Positions 1-11,658 of a DNA stretch of 64,000 nucleotides are shown here, one piece after another. The stretch covers positions 49,593 to 113,592 of the forward strand of contig NW_027476971.1 of NCBI RefSeq assembly GCF_051020955.1, given 5' to 3'. Numbering within the stretch: the stretch's first letter is position 1; every line of letters begins with the position of its first letter. Both the position numbers and the translations under genes were made by a program. Below the pieces are notes generated by a model. The model was not told the origin of the DNA. It saw only the letters and a program-made list of their open reading frames with translations, and did no database searches. Origin of the DNA: Megalopta genalis (lineage: Eukaryota > Arthropoda > Insecta > Hymenoptera > Halictidae).

Positions 1-3000
1 GCTAAATCATTGGTTTCGCATGGATTTGAAGCTACACTTTCTACATCGCATTGATTTGCTGCTAAATCATGTGTTTCGCTTGGATTTGAAGCTACACCTT
101 CTACATCGCATTGATTTGCTGCTAAATCGTGTGTTTCGCATGGATTTGAAGCTAATTCGTTTGTTTCGTCTGCATATAAGGCTATGTCACTTCTATCGCA
201 GGTATCTGAAGCTAAATCATTGGTTTCGCATGGATTTGAAGCTAAACCTTCTACATCGCATTGATTTGCTGCTAAATCATGTGTATCGCATGGATTTTGA
301 AGGTAACTCGATTGCTTCGTCTGCATTTTATGCTATACCACTTATATCCCAAATGTTTGAAGCTAAACTATTTGTTTCGCATGGATTTGAAGCTAAACCT
401 TTTACATCGCATTGATTTGCTGCTAAATCATGTGTTTCGCATGAATTTGAAGCTAACTCGTTTGTTTCGTCACTTATATCGCATGTATCTGGAGCTAAAT
501 CAATGGTTTCGCATGGATTTGAAGCTACCCCTTCTACATCGCATTGATTTGCTTCTAAATCATGTGTTTCGCATGGATTTGAAGCTAATTCGTTTGTTTC
601 GTCTGCATATAAAGCTATGTCACTTATATCGCAAGTATCTGAAGCTAAATCATTGGTTTCGCATGGATTTGAAGCTAAACCTTCTACATCGCATTGATTT
701 GCTGCTAAATCATGTGTTTCGCATGGATTTGAAGCTAATTCGTTTGTTTCGTCTGTATATAAAGCTATGTCACTTATATCGCAAGTATCTGAAGCTAAAT
801 CATTGGTTTCGCATGGATTTGAAGCTAAACCTTCTACATCGCATTGATTTGCTGCTAAATCATGCGTTTCGCATGGATTTAAGCTAACTCGTTTCTCTCG
901 TCTGCATTTGAAACTATGTCACTTATATCGCAAGTATCTGAAGCTAAATCATTGGTTTCGCATGGATTTGAAGCTAAACTTTCTACATCGCATTGATTTG
1001 TAGCTAAATCATGTGTTTCGCATGAATTTGAAGCTAACTCCTTTCTTTCGTCTGCATTTGAAACTATGTCACTTATATCGCAAGTATCTGGAGCTAAATC
1101 ATTGGTTTCGCATGGATTTGAAGCTAAACCTTCTACATCGCATTGATTTGCTGCTACATCATGTGTTTCGCATGGATTTGAAGCTGATTCGTTTGTTTCG
1201 TCTGCATTTAAAGCTATGTCACTTATATCGCAAGTATCTGAAGCTAAATCATTGGTTTCGCATGGATTTGAAGCTAAACCTTCTACATCGCATTGATTTG
1301 CTGCTAAATCATGTGTTTCGCTTGGATTTGAAGCTAATTCGTTTGTTTCGTCTGCATATAAAGCTATGTCACTTATATTGCAAGTATCTGAAGCTAAATG
1401 ATTGGCGTCGCATGGATTTGAAGCTATACCTTCTACATCGCATTGATTTGCTGCTAAATCATGTGTTTCGCATGGATTTAAGCTAACTCGTTTGTTTCGT
1501 CTGCATTTGAAACTATGTCACTTATATCGCAAGTATCTGAAGTTAAATCATTGGTTTCGCATGGATTTGAAGCTAAACCTTCTACATCGCATTGATTTGC
1601 TGCTAAATCATGTGTTTAGCTTGGATTTGAAGCTAATTCCTTTGTTACGCATGCAGTTGAATCTAAATAACATATATCACAAGTATTTATAGCTGAACCA
1701 TTTGTTTCGCATGGATTTAAAGATAAACCTTCTTCATCGCATTGATTTGCTGCTAAATCATGTGTTTCGCATGGATTTGAAGCTAATTCGTTTGTTCCGT
1801 CTGAATATAAAGCTATGTCACTTATATCGCAAGTATCTGAAGCTAAATCAATGGTTTCGCATGGATTTGAAGCTACACCTTCTGCATCGCATTGATTTGC
1901 TGCTAAATCATGTGTTTCGCATGGATTTGAAGCTAATTCGTTTGTTTCGTCAGCATATAAAGCTATGTCACTTATATCGCAAGTATCTGAAGCTAAATCA
2001 TTGGTTTCGCATGGATTTGAAGCTAAACCTTCTACATCGCATTGATTTGCTGCTACATCATCTGTTTCGCATGGATTTGAAGCTAATTCGTTTGTTTCGT
2101 CTCCATTTAAAGCTATGTCACTTATATCGCAAGTATCTAAAGCTAAACCATTTTTTTCGCATGGATTTGTAGCTAAACCTTCTACATCGCATTGATTTGC
2201 TGCTAAATCATGTGTTTCGCATGGATTTAAGCTAACTCGTTTGTTTCGTCTGCATTTGAAACTATGTCACATATCGCAAGTATCTGAAACTAAATCATTG
2301 GTTTCGCATGGATTTGAAGCTAATCCTTCTACATCGCATTGATTTGCTGCTAAATCGTGTGTTTCGCATGGATTTAAGCTAACTCGTTTGTTTCGTCTGC
2401 ATTTTAAACTATGTCACTTATATCGCAAGTATCTGAAGCTAAATCATTGGTTTCGCATGGATTTGAAGCTAAACTTTCTACATCGCATTGATTTGTAGCT
2501 AAATCATGTGTTTCGCATGAATTTGAACCTAAATCTTGTCTTTCGCATGCATTTGAACCTATATCACTTGTATCGCAAGTATCTGAAGCTAAATCATTTG
2601 TTTCGCATGGATTTGATTCTAAACCTTCTACATCGCATTGATTTGCTGCTAAATCATGTGTTTCGCATGGATTTAAGCTAACTCGTTTGTTTCGTCTGCA
2701 TTTGAAACTATGTCACTTATATCGCAAGTGTCTGATGTTACATCATTGGTTTCGCATGGATTTCAAGCTAAACCATCTACATCGCATTGATTTGCTGCTA
2801 AATCATGTGTTTCGCACGGATTTGAAGCTAATTCGTTTGTTTCGTCTGCATATAAAGCTATGTTACTTATATCGCAAGCATCTGAAGCTAAATCATTGGT
2901 TTCGCATGGATTTGAAGCTAAACCTTCTACATCGCATTGATTTGCTGCTAAATCATGGGTATCGCATGGATTTTGAAGGTAACTCGATTGCTTCGTCTGC

Positions 3001-6000
3001 ATTTTAAGCTATATCACTTTATATCCCAAATGTTTGAAGTTAAATCATTGGTTTCGCATGGATTTGAAGCTAAACCTTCTACATCGCATTGATTTGCTGC
3101 TAAATCATGTGTTTCGCTTGGATTTGAAGCTAATCCGTTTATTGCGCATGCAGTTGAATCTAAATAACGTATATCACAAGTATTTGTAGTTAAACCATTT
3201 GTTTCGCATGGATTTAAAGCTAAACCTTCTACATCGCATTGATTTGTAGCTAAATCATGTGTTTCGCATGAATTTGAACCTAAATCTTGTCTTTCGCATG
3301 CATTTGAACCTATATCACTTGTATCGCAAGTATCTGAAGCTAAATCATTTGTTTCGCATGGATTTGTTGCTAAACCTTCTACATCGCATTGATTTGCTGC
3401 TAAATCATGTGTTTCGCATCGATTTAAGCTAACTCGTTTGTTTCGTCTGCATTTGAAACTATGTCACTTATATCGCAAGTATCTGAAGTTAAATCATTGG
3501 TTTCGCATGGATTTGAAGCTAAACCATCTACATCGCATTGATTTGCTGCTAAATCATGTGTTTCGCTTGGATTTGAAGCCCAATTCGTTTGTTACGCATG
3601 CAGTTGAATCTAAATAACGTATATCACAAGTATGTGTAGCTGAACCATTTGTTTCGCATGGATTTAAAGCTAAACCTTCTACATCGCATTGATTTGCTGC
3701 TAAATCATGTGTTTCGCATGGATTTGAAGCTAATTCGTTTGTTCCGTCTGCATATAAAGCTATGTCACTTATATCGCAAGTATCTGAAGCTAAATCATTG
3801 GTTTCGCATGGATTTGAAGCTACACCTTCTACATCGCATTGATTTGCTGCTCAATCATGTGTTTCGCATGGATTTGAAGCTAATTCGTTTGTTTCGGCTG
3901 CATATAAAGCTATGTCACTTATATCGCAAGTATCTGAAGCTAAATCATTGGTTTCGCATGGATTAGAAGCTAAACTTTCTACATCGCATTGATTTGCTGC
4001 TAAATCATGGGTATCGCTTGGATTTTGAAGGTAACTCGATGGCTTCGTATGCATTTTGAGCTATATCACTTTATATCCCAAATGTTTGAAGCTAAACCAT
4101 TTGTTTCGCATGGATTTGAAGCTAAACCTTCTACATCGCATTGATTTGCTACTAAATCATGTGTTTCGCATGGATGTAAGCTAACTCGTTTGTTTCGTCT
4201 GCATTTGAAACTATGTCACTTATATCGCAAGTATCTGAAGCTAAATCATTGGTTTCGCATGGATTTGAAGCTAAACCTTCTACATCGCATTGATTTGCTG
4301 CTAAATCATGTGTTTCGCATGGATTTAAGCTAACTCGTTTGTTTCGTCTGCATTTGAAACTATGTCACTTATATCGCAAGTATCTGAAGCTAAATCATTG
4401 GTTTCGCATGGATTTGAAGCTAAACCTTCTACATCGCATTGATTTGCTGCTAGATCATGTGTTTCGCATGGATTTAAGCTATCTCGTTTGTTTCGTCTGC
4501 ATTTGAAACTATGTCACTTATATCGCAAGTATCTGAAGCTAAATCATTGGTTTCGCATGGATTTGAAGCTAAACTTTCTACATCGCATTGATTTGTAGCT
4601 AAATCATGTGTTTCGCATGAATTTGAAGCTAACTCGTTTGTTTCGTCTACATTTGAAACTATATCACTTATATCCCAAATGTTTGAAGCTAAACCATTTG
4701 TTTCGCATGGATTTGAAGCTAAACCTTCTACATCGCATTGATTTGCTGCTAAATCATGTGTTTCGCATGGATTTAAGCTAATTCGTTTGTTCCGTCTGCA
4801 TATAAAGCTATGTCACTTATATCGCAAGTATCTGAAGCTAAATCATTGGTTTCGCATGGATTTGAAGCTACACCTTCTACATCGCATTGATTTGCTGCTA
4901 AATCATGTGTTTCGCATGGATTTGAAGCTAATTCGTTTGTTTCGTCTGCATATAAAGCTATGTCACTTATATCGCAAGTACCTGAAGCTAAATCATTGGT
5001 TTCGCATGGATTTGAAGCTAAACCTTCTACATCGCATTGATTTGCTGCTAAATCATGGGTATCGCATGGATTTTGAAGGTAACTCGATTGCTTCGTCTGC
5101 ATTTTAAGCTATATCACTTTATATCCCAAATGTTTGAAGCTAAACCATTTGTTTCGCATGGATTTGAAGCTAAACCTTCTACATCGCATTGATTTGCTGC
5201 TAAATCATGGGTATCGCTTGGATTTTGAAGGTAACTCGATTGCTTCGTATGCATTTTAAGCTATATCACTTTATATCCCAAATGTTTGAAGCTAAACCAT
5301 TTGTTTCGCATGGATTTGAAGCTAAACCTTCTACATCGCATTGATTTGCTACTAAATCATGTGTTTCGCATGGATGTAAGCTAACTCGTTTGTTTCGTCT
5401 GCATTTGAAACTATGTCACTTATATCGCAAGTATCTGAAGCTAAATCATTGGTTTCGCATGGATTTGAAGCTAAACTTTCTACATCGCATTGATTTGTAG
5501 CTAAATCATGTGTTTCGCATGAATTTGAAGCTAACTCGTTTGTTTCGTCTGCATTTGAAACTATATCACTTATATCCCAAATGTTTGAAGCTAAACCATT
5601 TGTTTCGCATGGATTTGAAGCTAAACCTTCTACATCGCATTGATTTGCTGCTAAATCATGTGTTTCGCATGGATTTAAGCTAATTCGTTTGTTCCGTCTG
5701 CATATAAAGCTATGTCACTTATATCGCAAGTATCTGAAGCTAAATCATTGGTTTCGCATGGATTTGAAGCTACACCTTCTACATCGCATTGATTTGCTGC
5801 TAAATCATGTGTTTCGCATGGATTTGAAGCTAATTCGTTTGTTTCGTCTGCATATAAAGCTATGTCACTTATATCGCAAGTACCTGAAGCTAAATCATTG
5901 GTTTCGCATGGATTTGAAGCTAAACCTTCTACATCGCATTGATTTGCTGCTAAATCATGTGTTTCGCATGAATTTAAGCTAACTCGTTTGTTTCGTCTGC

Positions 6001-6849
6001 ATTTGAAACTATGTCACTTATATCGCAAGTATCTGAAGCTAAATCATTGGTTTCGCATGGATTTGAAGCTAAACCTTCTACATCGCATTGATTTGCTGCT
6101 ATACCATGTGTTTCGCATGGATTTAAGCTAACTCGTTTGTTTCGTCTGCATTTGAAACTATGTCACTTATATCAAAGTATCTGAAGTTAAATCATTGGTT
6201 TCGCATGGATTTGAAGCTAAACCATCTACATCGCATTGATTTGCTGCTAAATCATGTGTTTCGCTTGGATTTGAAGCTAATTCGTTTGTTACGCATGCAG
6301 TTGAATCTAAATAACGTATATCACAAGTATGTGTAGCTGAACCATTTGTTTCGCATGGATTTAAAGCTAAACCTTCTACATCGGATTGATTTGCTGCTAA
6401 ATCATGTGTTTCGCATGGATTTGAAGCTAATTCGTTTGTTCCGTCTGCATATAAAGCTATGTCACTTATATCGCAAGTATCTGAAGCTAAATCATTGGTT
6501 TCGCATGGATTTGAAGCTACTCCTTCTACATCACATTGATTTGCTGCTAAATGATGGGTATCGCATGGATTTTGAAGGTAACTCGATTGCTTCGTCTGCA
6601 TTTTAAGCTATATCACTTTATATCCCAAATGTTTGAAGCTAAACCATTTTTTTCGCATGGATTTGAAGCTAAACCTTCTACATCGCATTGATTTGCTGCT
6701 AAATCATGTGTTTCGCATGGATTTAAGCTAACTCGTTTGTTTCGTCTGCATTTGAAACTATGTCACTTATATCGCAAGTATCTGAAGCTAAATCATTGGT
6801 TTCGCATGGATTTGAAGCTAAACTTTCTACATCGCATTGATTTGTAGCT

Positions 6850-7930
6850 AAATCATGTGTTTCGCATGATTTTGAAGCTAACTCGTTTCTTTCGTCTGCA
6901 TTTGAAACTATGTCACTTATATCGTAAGTATCTGGAGCTAAATCATTGGTTTCGCATGGATTTGAAGCTAAACCTTCTACTTTGCATTGATTTGAAGCTA
7001 AATCATGTGTTTCGCTTGGATATGAAGCTAACTCGTTTGTTTCGTCTGCATTTGAAGCTATATCACTTATATCGCAAGTATCTGATTCTAAATCATTTGT
7101 TTCGCATGGACTTGAAGCTAATTCGTTTGTTTCCCTTTCATTTGAAGCTATATCACTTATATCGCAAGTATCTCATGCTAAATCATTTGTGTCGCATGGA
7201 TTTGAAGCTAACACGTTTGTTTCGTCTGCATGTGAAGCTATATCACTTATATCCCGAGTGTTTGACGCTACATCAGTTGTTTCGCATGGATTCGAAGCTA
7301 AACGTTCTACATCGCATTAATTTGCAGTTCAATCATGTGTTTCACATGGATTTGAAGCTAACTAGTTAGTTTCGCATGCAGCTGAAGCTATATCACCTAT
7401 ATCCCAAGTGTTTGAAGCTTAATCATTTGTTTCGCATGGATTTGAAGCTAAACATTCTACATCGCATGGACTTGAAGCTAACTCGTTTCTTTCGCATGCA
7501 GCTGAAGCCATATCACCTATATCCCAAGTGTTTGAAGCTCAATCATGTGTTTCGCAAGGATTTGAAGCTAAACCTTCTAAATCGCATTGATTTGAAGCTA
7601 AATCATGTGAATCGCTTGGCATTGAAGCTAACTCGTTTGTTTCGCCCGCATTTGAAGCTACATCACTTGTATCGTATGTATTTGAAGAAAAATCATTTGG
7701 TTCGCATGGATTTGAAGCTAAACCTTCTACATCGCATTGATTTGCAGTTAAATCATGTGTTTCGCCTGGATTTGAATCTAAACCTTCTAAACCGAATTGA
7801 TTTGAAGCTAAATCATGTGTGTTGCATGGACTTGAAGCTAACTCGTTTGTTTCGTCTGCATTTGAAGCTATATCAATTATATCGCAAGTATCTGATGCTA
7901 AATCATTGGTTTCGCATGGATTTGAAGCTA
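6850..7930. repeat. Diverged, poorly ordered stretch of satellite A
   Basis: Here the 30-bp modules still tile end to end, but the strict five-module order of the 150-bp unit is lost and substitutions are denser. Examples are modules with CTTTGCATTGATTTG, GTATTTGAAGAAAAATC and TCGCCCGCATTTGAAGC. Modules of the TATATCACTTATATCGCAAG kind recur at short intervals instead of once per 150 bp. This looks like an older, less homogenised part of the array enclosed by more uniform repeats. Its edges are approximate. Confidence 0.7.
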
Positions 7931-9149
7931 AACCTTCTACATCGCATTGATTTGCTGCTAAATCATGGGTATCGCATGGATTTTGAAGGTAACTCGATTG
8001 CTTCGTCTGCATTTTAAGCTATATCACTTTATATCCCAAATGTTTGAAGCTAAACCATTTGTTTCGCATGGATTTGAAGCTAAACCTTCTACATCGCATT
8101 GATTTGCTGCTAAATCATGTGTTTCGCATGGATTTGAAGCTAATTCGTTTGTTTCGTCTGCATATAAAGCTATGTCACTTATATCGCAAGCATCTGAAGC
8201 TAAATCATTGGTTTCGCATGGATTTGAAGCTAAACCTTCTACATCGCATTGATTTGCTGCTAAATCATGGGAATCGCATGGATTTTGAAGGTAACTCGAT
8301 TGCTTCGTCTGCATTTTAAGCTATATCACTTTATATCCCAAGTGTTTGAAGTTAAATCATTGGTTTCGCATGGATTCGAAGCTAAAACTTCTACATCGCG
8401 TTGATTTGCAGTTCAATCATATGTTTCGCATGGATTTGAAACTAAACCTTCTACATAGCATTGATTTGCAGCTAAATCATGTGTTTCGCATGGATTTGAA
8501 GCTAATTCGTTTGTTTCGTCTGCATATAAAGCTATGTCACTTATATCGCAAGCATCTGAAGCTAAATCATTGGTTTCGCATGGATTTGAAGCTAAACCTT
8601 CTACATCGCATTGATTTGCTGCTAGATCATGGGTATCGCATGGATTTTGAAGGTAACTCGATTGCTTCGTCTGCATTTTAAGCTATATCACTTTATATCC
8701 CAAATGTTTGAAGTTAAATCATTGGTTTCGCATGGATTTGAAGCTGAACCTTCTACATCGCATTGATTTGCTGCTAAATCATGTGTTTCGCTTGGATTTG
8801 AAGCTAATCCGTTTGTTACGCATGCAGTTGAATCTAAATAACGTATATCACAAGTATTTGTAGTTAAACCATTTGTTTCGCATGGATATAAAGCTAAACC
8901 TTCTACATCGCATTGATTTGTTGCTAAATCATGTGTTTCGCATGGATATGAAGCCAATTCGTTTGTTACGTATGCAGTTGAATCTAAATAACGTATATCA
9001 CAAGTATGTGTAGCTGAACCATTTGTTTCGCATGGATTTAAAGCTAAACCTTCTACATCGCATTGATTTGCTGCTAAATCATGTGTTTCGCATGGATTTG
9101 AAGCTAATTCGTTTGTTCCGTCTGCATATAAAGCTATGTCACTCATATC

Positions 9150-9750
9150 GCAAGTATCTGAAGCTAAACCATTTGTTTCGCATGGATTTGAAGCTAAACC
9201 TTTTACATCGCATTGATTTGCTGCTAAATCATGTGCTTCGCTTGGATTTGAAGGTATACCTTCTACATCGCATCGATTTGAAGCTACATAATGTGTTCCG
9301 CTTGTATTTGAAGCTAACTCGTTTGTTTCGTCGGAATTTGAAGCAATATCGTTTATATCCCAAGTGTTTGAAGCTAAATCAATTGTTTCGCCTGGATTTG
9401 AAGCTAACTCGATTGTTTCGACTGCATTTGAAGCTATATCACATATATCCCATTTGTTTGATGCTAAATCATTTGTTTCGCATGGATTTGAAGCTAAACC
9501 TTCTACATCGCATTGATTTGAAGCTAAATCATGTGTTTCGCTTGTATTTGAAGCTAACTCGTTTGTTTCGTCTGCATTTGAAGCTAACTCGTTTGTTTCG
9601 TCTGCATTTGAAGCTAAATCATTTGTTTCGCATGGATTTGAAGCTAAACCTACTTCATCGCATTGATTTACAGCTAAATCATATTTTGCGCATAGATTTG
9701 AAGCTAAGCCTTATACTTCGCATCGATTTGAAGCTAAATGATGTGTATCG
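9150..9750. repeat. Degenerate edge of satellite A next to satellite B
   Basis: The last 600 bp of the left A array contain irregular module order and scattered substitutions, for example GCTAAGCCTTATACTTCGC near 9702 and TCATATTTTGCGCATAG near 9678. Two consecutive modules at about 9549-9608 are nearly the same (both with CTCGTTTGTTTCGTCTGCA), a local duplication. Degeneration at the boundary is what satellite arrays usually show where unequal exchange is less effective. Limits are approximate. Confidence 0.6.
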
Positions 9751-10119
9751 CATGAATTTTAAAGCTAAAATGTTCATTTCGCATGTATTTGAAATAAATC
9801 GTTTCTTGAAAATCGCTATTTTGCACGAATTTGAATCGATATCGTGTGTTTCGCATGATATTGTAGTTAAATCGTTTGTATCGCGTGGATTTAAAGCTAA
9901 TTCGTGTATTTCCCATGAATTTGAACCTAAATTGTTCATTTCGCATGCTTTGAAGCTTATTCGTTTCTTGAAAATCGCGTATTTCGCACGAATTTGAATC
10001 GATATCGTGTGTTTCGCATGATATTGTAGTTAAATCGTTTGTATCGCGTGGATTTAAAGCTAATTCGTGTATTTCCCATGAATTTGAACCTAAATTGTTC
10101 ATTTCGCATGATTTGAAGC
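9751..10119. repeat. Satellite B, short left segment cut by the retrotransposon
   Basis: From about 9751 the repeat changes to the B type, recognisable by TTGAAAATCGC, TTTCCCATGAATTTGAACC and CATGATTTGAAGC. About two units are present before the LTR starts at 10120. The sequence stops inside an AAGCTT site and resumes after the element at 20412, so this piece and the array at 20412 onward were once continuous. Confidence 0.9.
10116..10119. repeat. Target-site duplication AAGC, left copy
   Basis: The four bases AAGC directly precede the first LTR base and recur immediately after the other LTR at 20412-20415. Removing the element and one copy gives GATTTGAAGCTTATTC, exactly the sequence found once in each neighbouring satellite B unit. 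A 4-bp duplication is usual for insect gypsy-type elements. Confidence 0.93.
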
Positions 10120-11505
10120 TGTTACGTCCCGGGGATCGGAAATCGCGTTGACTAGTGTACGCGTCGAATTCCACGGAGTTTAAACGTAAATTGCAATCTT
10201 TTCGTTCATGCGGCGCGGGGCGTCCGCGTCTAACTGGGATAACCACGAGGCGCTTGCAGGCGATTCACAATTCAGCACTCACCGGGCGGGGTATTCTAAT
10301 CGGCACGCTGTTAGTACGTCGTGCGAGGATGAAGTAGACTAGTCGTCTCGGGTCGGCTTCGGGGATCTTGGCGACGTCGAGGATAGAAGCCGGAACGTCG
10401 AGTGGCCTTGGCGTTGTCCAGGGAGTCTGGGCAGCTTGCAGCAGCTGTCGTAGACGGGCTTCTATGACGGCGTTAACCGTGAGTGCAGGATCACGTGAGT
10501 GTTGCGGGCGTTCCGCGTGGGATCGGCGTAGCTTCCTCAATTGATAAGACCGACCGGCGTGTTTTGGCATGGACGTTAATACAAGCGTGAGGCTAATGCA
10601 ACGTGCAAATAGTGGCAATGGTACGACTCTCTACTAGTGCGGCGCTTACGGGGCGAGCGTCCAACACACACTGGTAGAAAGGGCTATTTCTCTAGGAGAA
10701 TATACGTTCGTGCCGAGCATACGGGGCGTGCTCCAAGGCGCACGAAAGCGTATTCACAAATTAAGAAAATTATCAAGTAAGCAATTGTCCAGCCGATACT
10801 AGACAGTAATCACCAAGCCGATGTTGAATTATGTTAACGTCGAAGTTAGTTTAAGGAACTGGTAGTTGATAATAACTTTCACTGAATTTATGTATATGAA
10901 ATAAAAGTAGTACATTCTTGAATTAAAGTTACACTTGTAGACTTATACTTTAAGAGACTTAAAATTGTTAAGTACGAGCTAAGATTCAGAGTCGAAATGG
11001 AAATAGTAACGCGTAGCACTATGCGGAGTGCTGGCGGTGGACGTCTAGTCCAGGAGACGGCGGAGGTAGAACTGATGTTCCGAGCCGCTGCTCGGAGCTC
11101 CTCTGGTACGTCGAGGAGTGGGGGTCGCTGCGTGCGTCAGAGGTCGTGAAGGGTCGTGAAGGGTAGGCGAGGGCAAGATAAGTGAAATTTTGTGTAATGG
11201 TAAGGGATCTTAAAAGGGTAGGCGAGAGGAAAAGTGCAAGTGGAGATCTATGTATCGATAAGGGATCTTAAAAGGGTTAGCGAGAGGAAAAGTGGTTGTA
11301 CGGAAGAACGGCGACAGGCTGGCGCGACGGGTTGGCGCCAGTACTATGTTTGACTTAAGGTGTATTATGCGCGGTGCTATGCATGCGAATCGGTATAGTT
11401 GTTATTACTTAATTGTCTAACGGCTAACCTATGCTTATCGGCTATTCGTAAATAAAGTCTTACATGATAATTTACACGCTACGCAATACGTCGCGAGACG
11501 TAACA
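10120..11505 (-). repeat. 3' LTR (left copy)
   Basis: This copy is 1,386 bp. It begins TGTTACGTC and ends GACGTAACA, a perfect 9-bp terminal inverted repeat with the canonical TG...CA ends. It matches the right LTR along its whole length with about 11 substitutions counted by eye (for example near 10151, 10205, 10214, 11447 and 11475) and no length change. It contains an imperfect direct repeat with 58-bp spacing (AAGGGATCTTAAAA at about 11202 and 11260). No AATAAA is evident on the element's own (minus) strand. Two AATAAA strings lie on the plus strand and are antisense. Confidence 0.95.
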
Positions 11506-11517
11506 CCTCCCCCCCTC
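11506..11517 (-). promoter_or_regulatory. Polypurine tract for plus-strand priming
   Basis: On the minus strand this reads GAGGGGGGGAGG and directly abuts the first base of the 3' LTR (TGTTACG). An all-purine run in that exact place is the RNase H-resistant primer that starts second-strand synthesis in LTR retroelements. The assignment rests on position and composition. Confidence 0.88.
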
Positions 11518-11658
11518 GGAAAGAAAAATGATGTAGTCATTTTTCGTCTTCGTCGTCCGAGAAGAGGTTTGGCTTCTTGGATCGTTTATATGTGACATAT
11601 TTGCTAGTGGGTTTGACGTGTACTTCGAAAGAGTCTTTACTATTGGTGAGGGGTTCAC
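11518..11658 (-). other. 3' untranslated region between env and polypurine tract
   Basis: This 141-bp stretch follows the env stop codon and precedes the polypurine tract. It includes a purine-rich stretch on the minus strand near 11518-11530 but no open frame or RNA fold that I can support. Confidence 0.6.

Larger units (their letters stand above)
1..9750. repeat. Satellite A, left array (150-bp higher-order repeat of five 30-bp modules)
   Basis: The region is a continuous tandem array. A clean repeat unit is at 644-793 and divides into five 30-bp modules starting at 644, 674, 704, 734 and 764, each beginning GCT and most ending TTTGAA, TTTGCT or ATCTGAA. Modules differ at many positions but share the skeleton GCTAAATC...TTTCGCATGG. 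Roughly 65 unit-equivalents are present. A recurring variant unit contains the string ACGCATGCAGTTGAATCTAA (near 1649, 3147, 3594, 6291, 8818, 8968). Another contains GGATTTTGAAGGTAACTCG (near 290, 2970, 4020, 5070, 6570, 7979, 8280, 8640). Long open frames on both strands are by-products of a 150-bp period. The array runs off the left edge, so its true extent is unknown. No gene, RNA gene or CRISPR locus is seen in it. Confidence 0.95.

Noticed and set aside
1..9750. Many open frames of 60-210 codons on both strands with ten-residue repeats
   Set aside because: They follow the satellite period, occur on both strands of the same DNA, and shift or end at every unit-length change. There is no conserved start context or domain.
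10860..11460. AATAAA strings on the plus strand of the LTR as polyadenylation signals
   Set aside because: The element is read on the minus strand, so these are antisense; no clear AATAAA was found in the sense direction.
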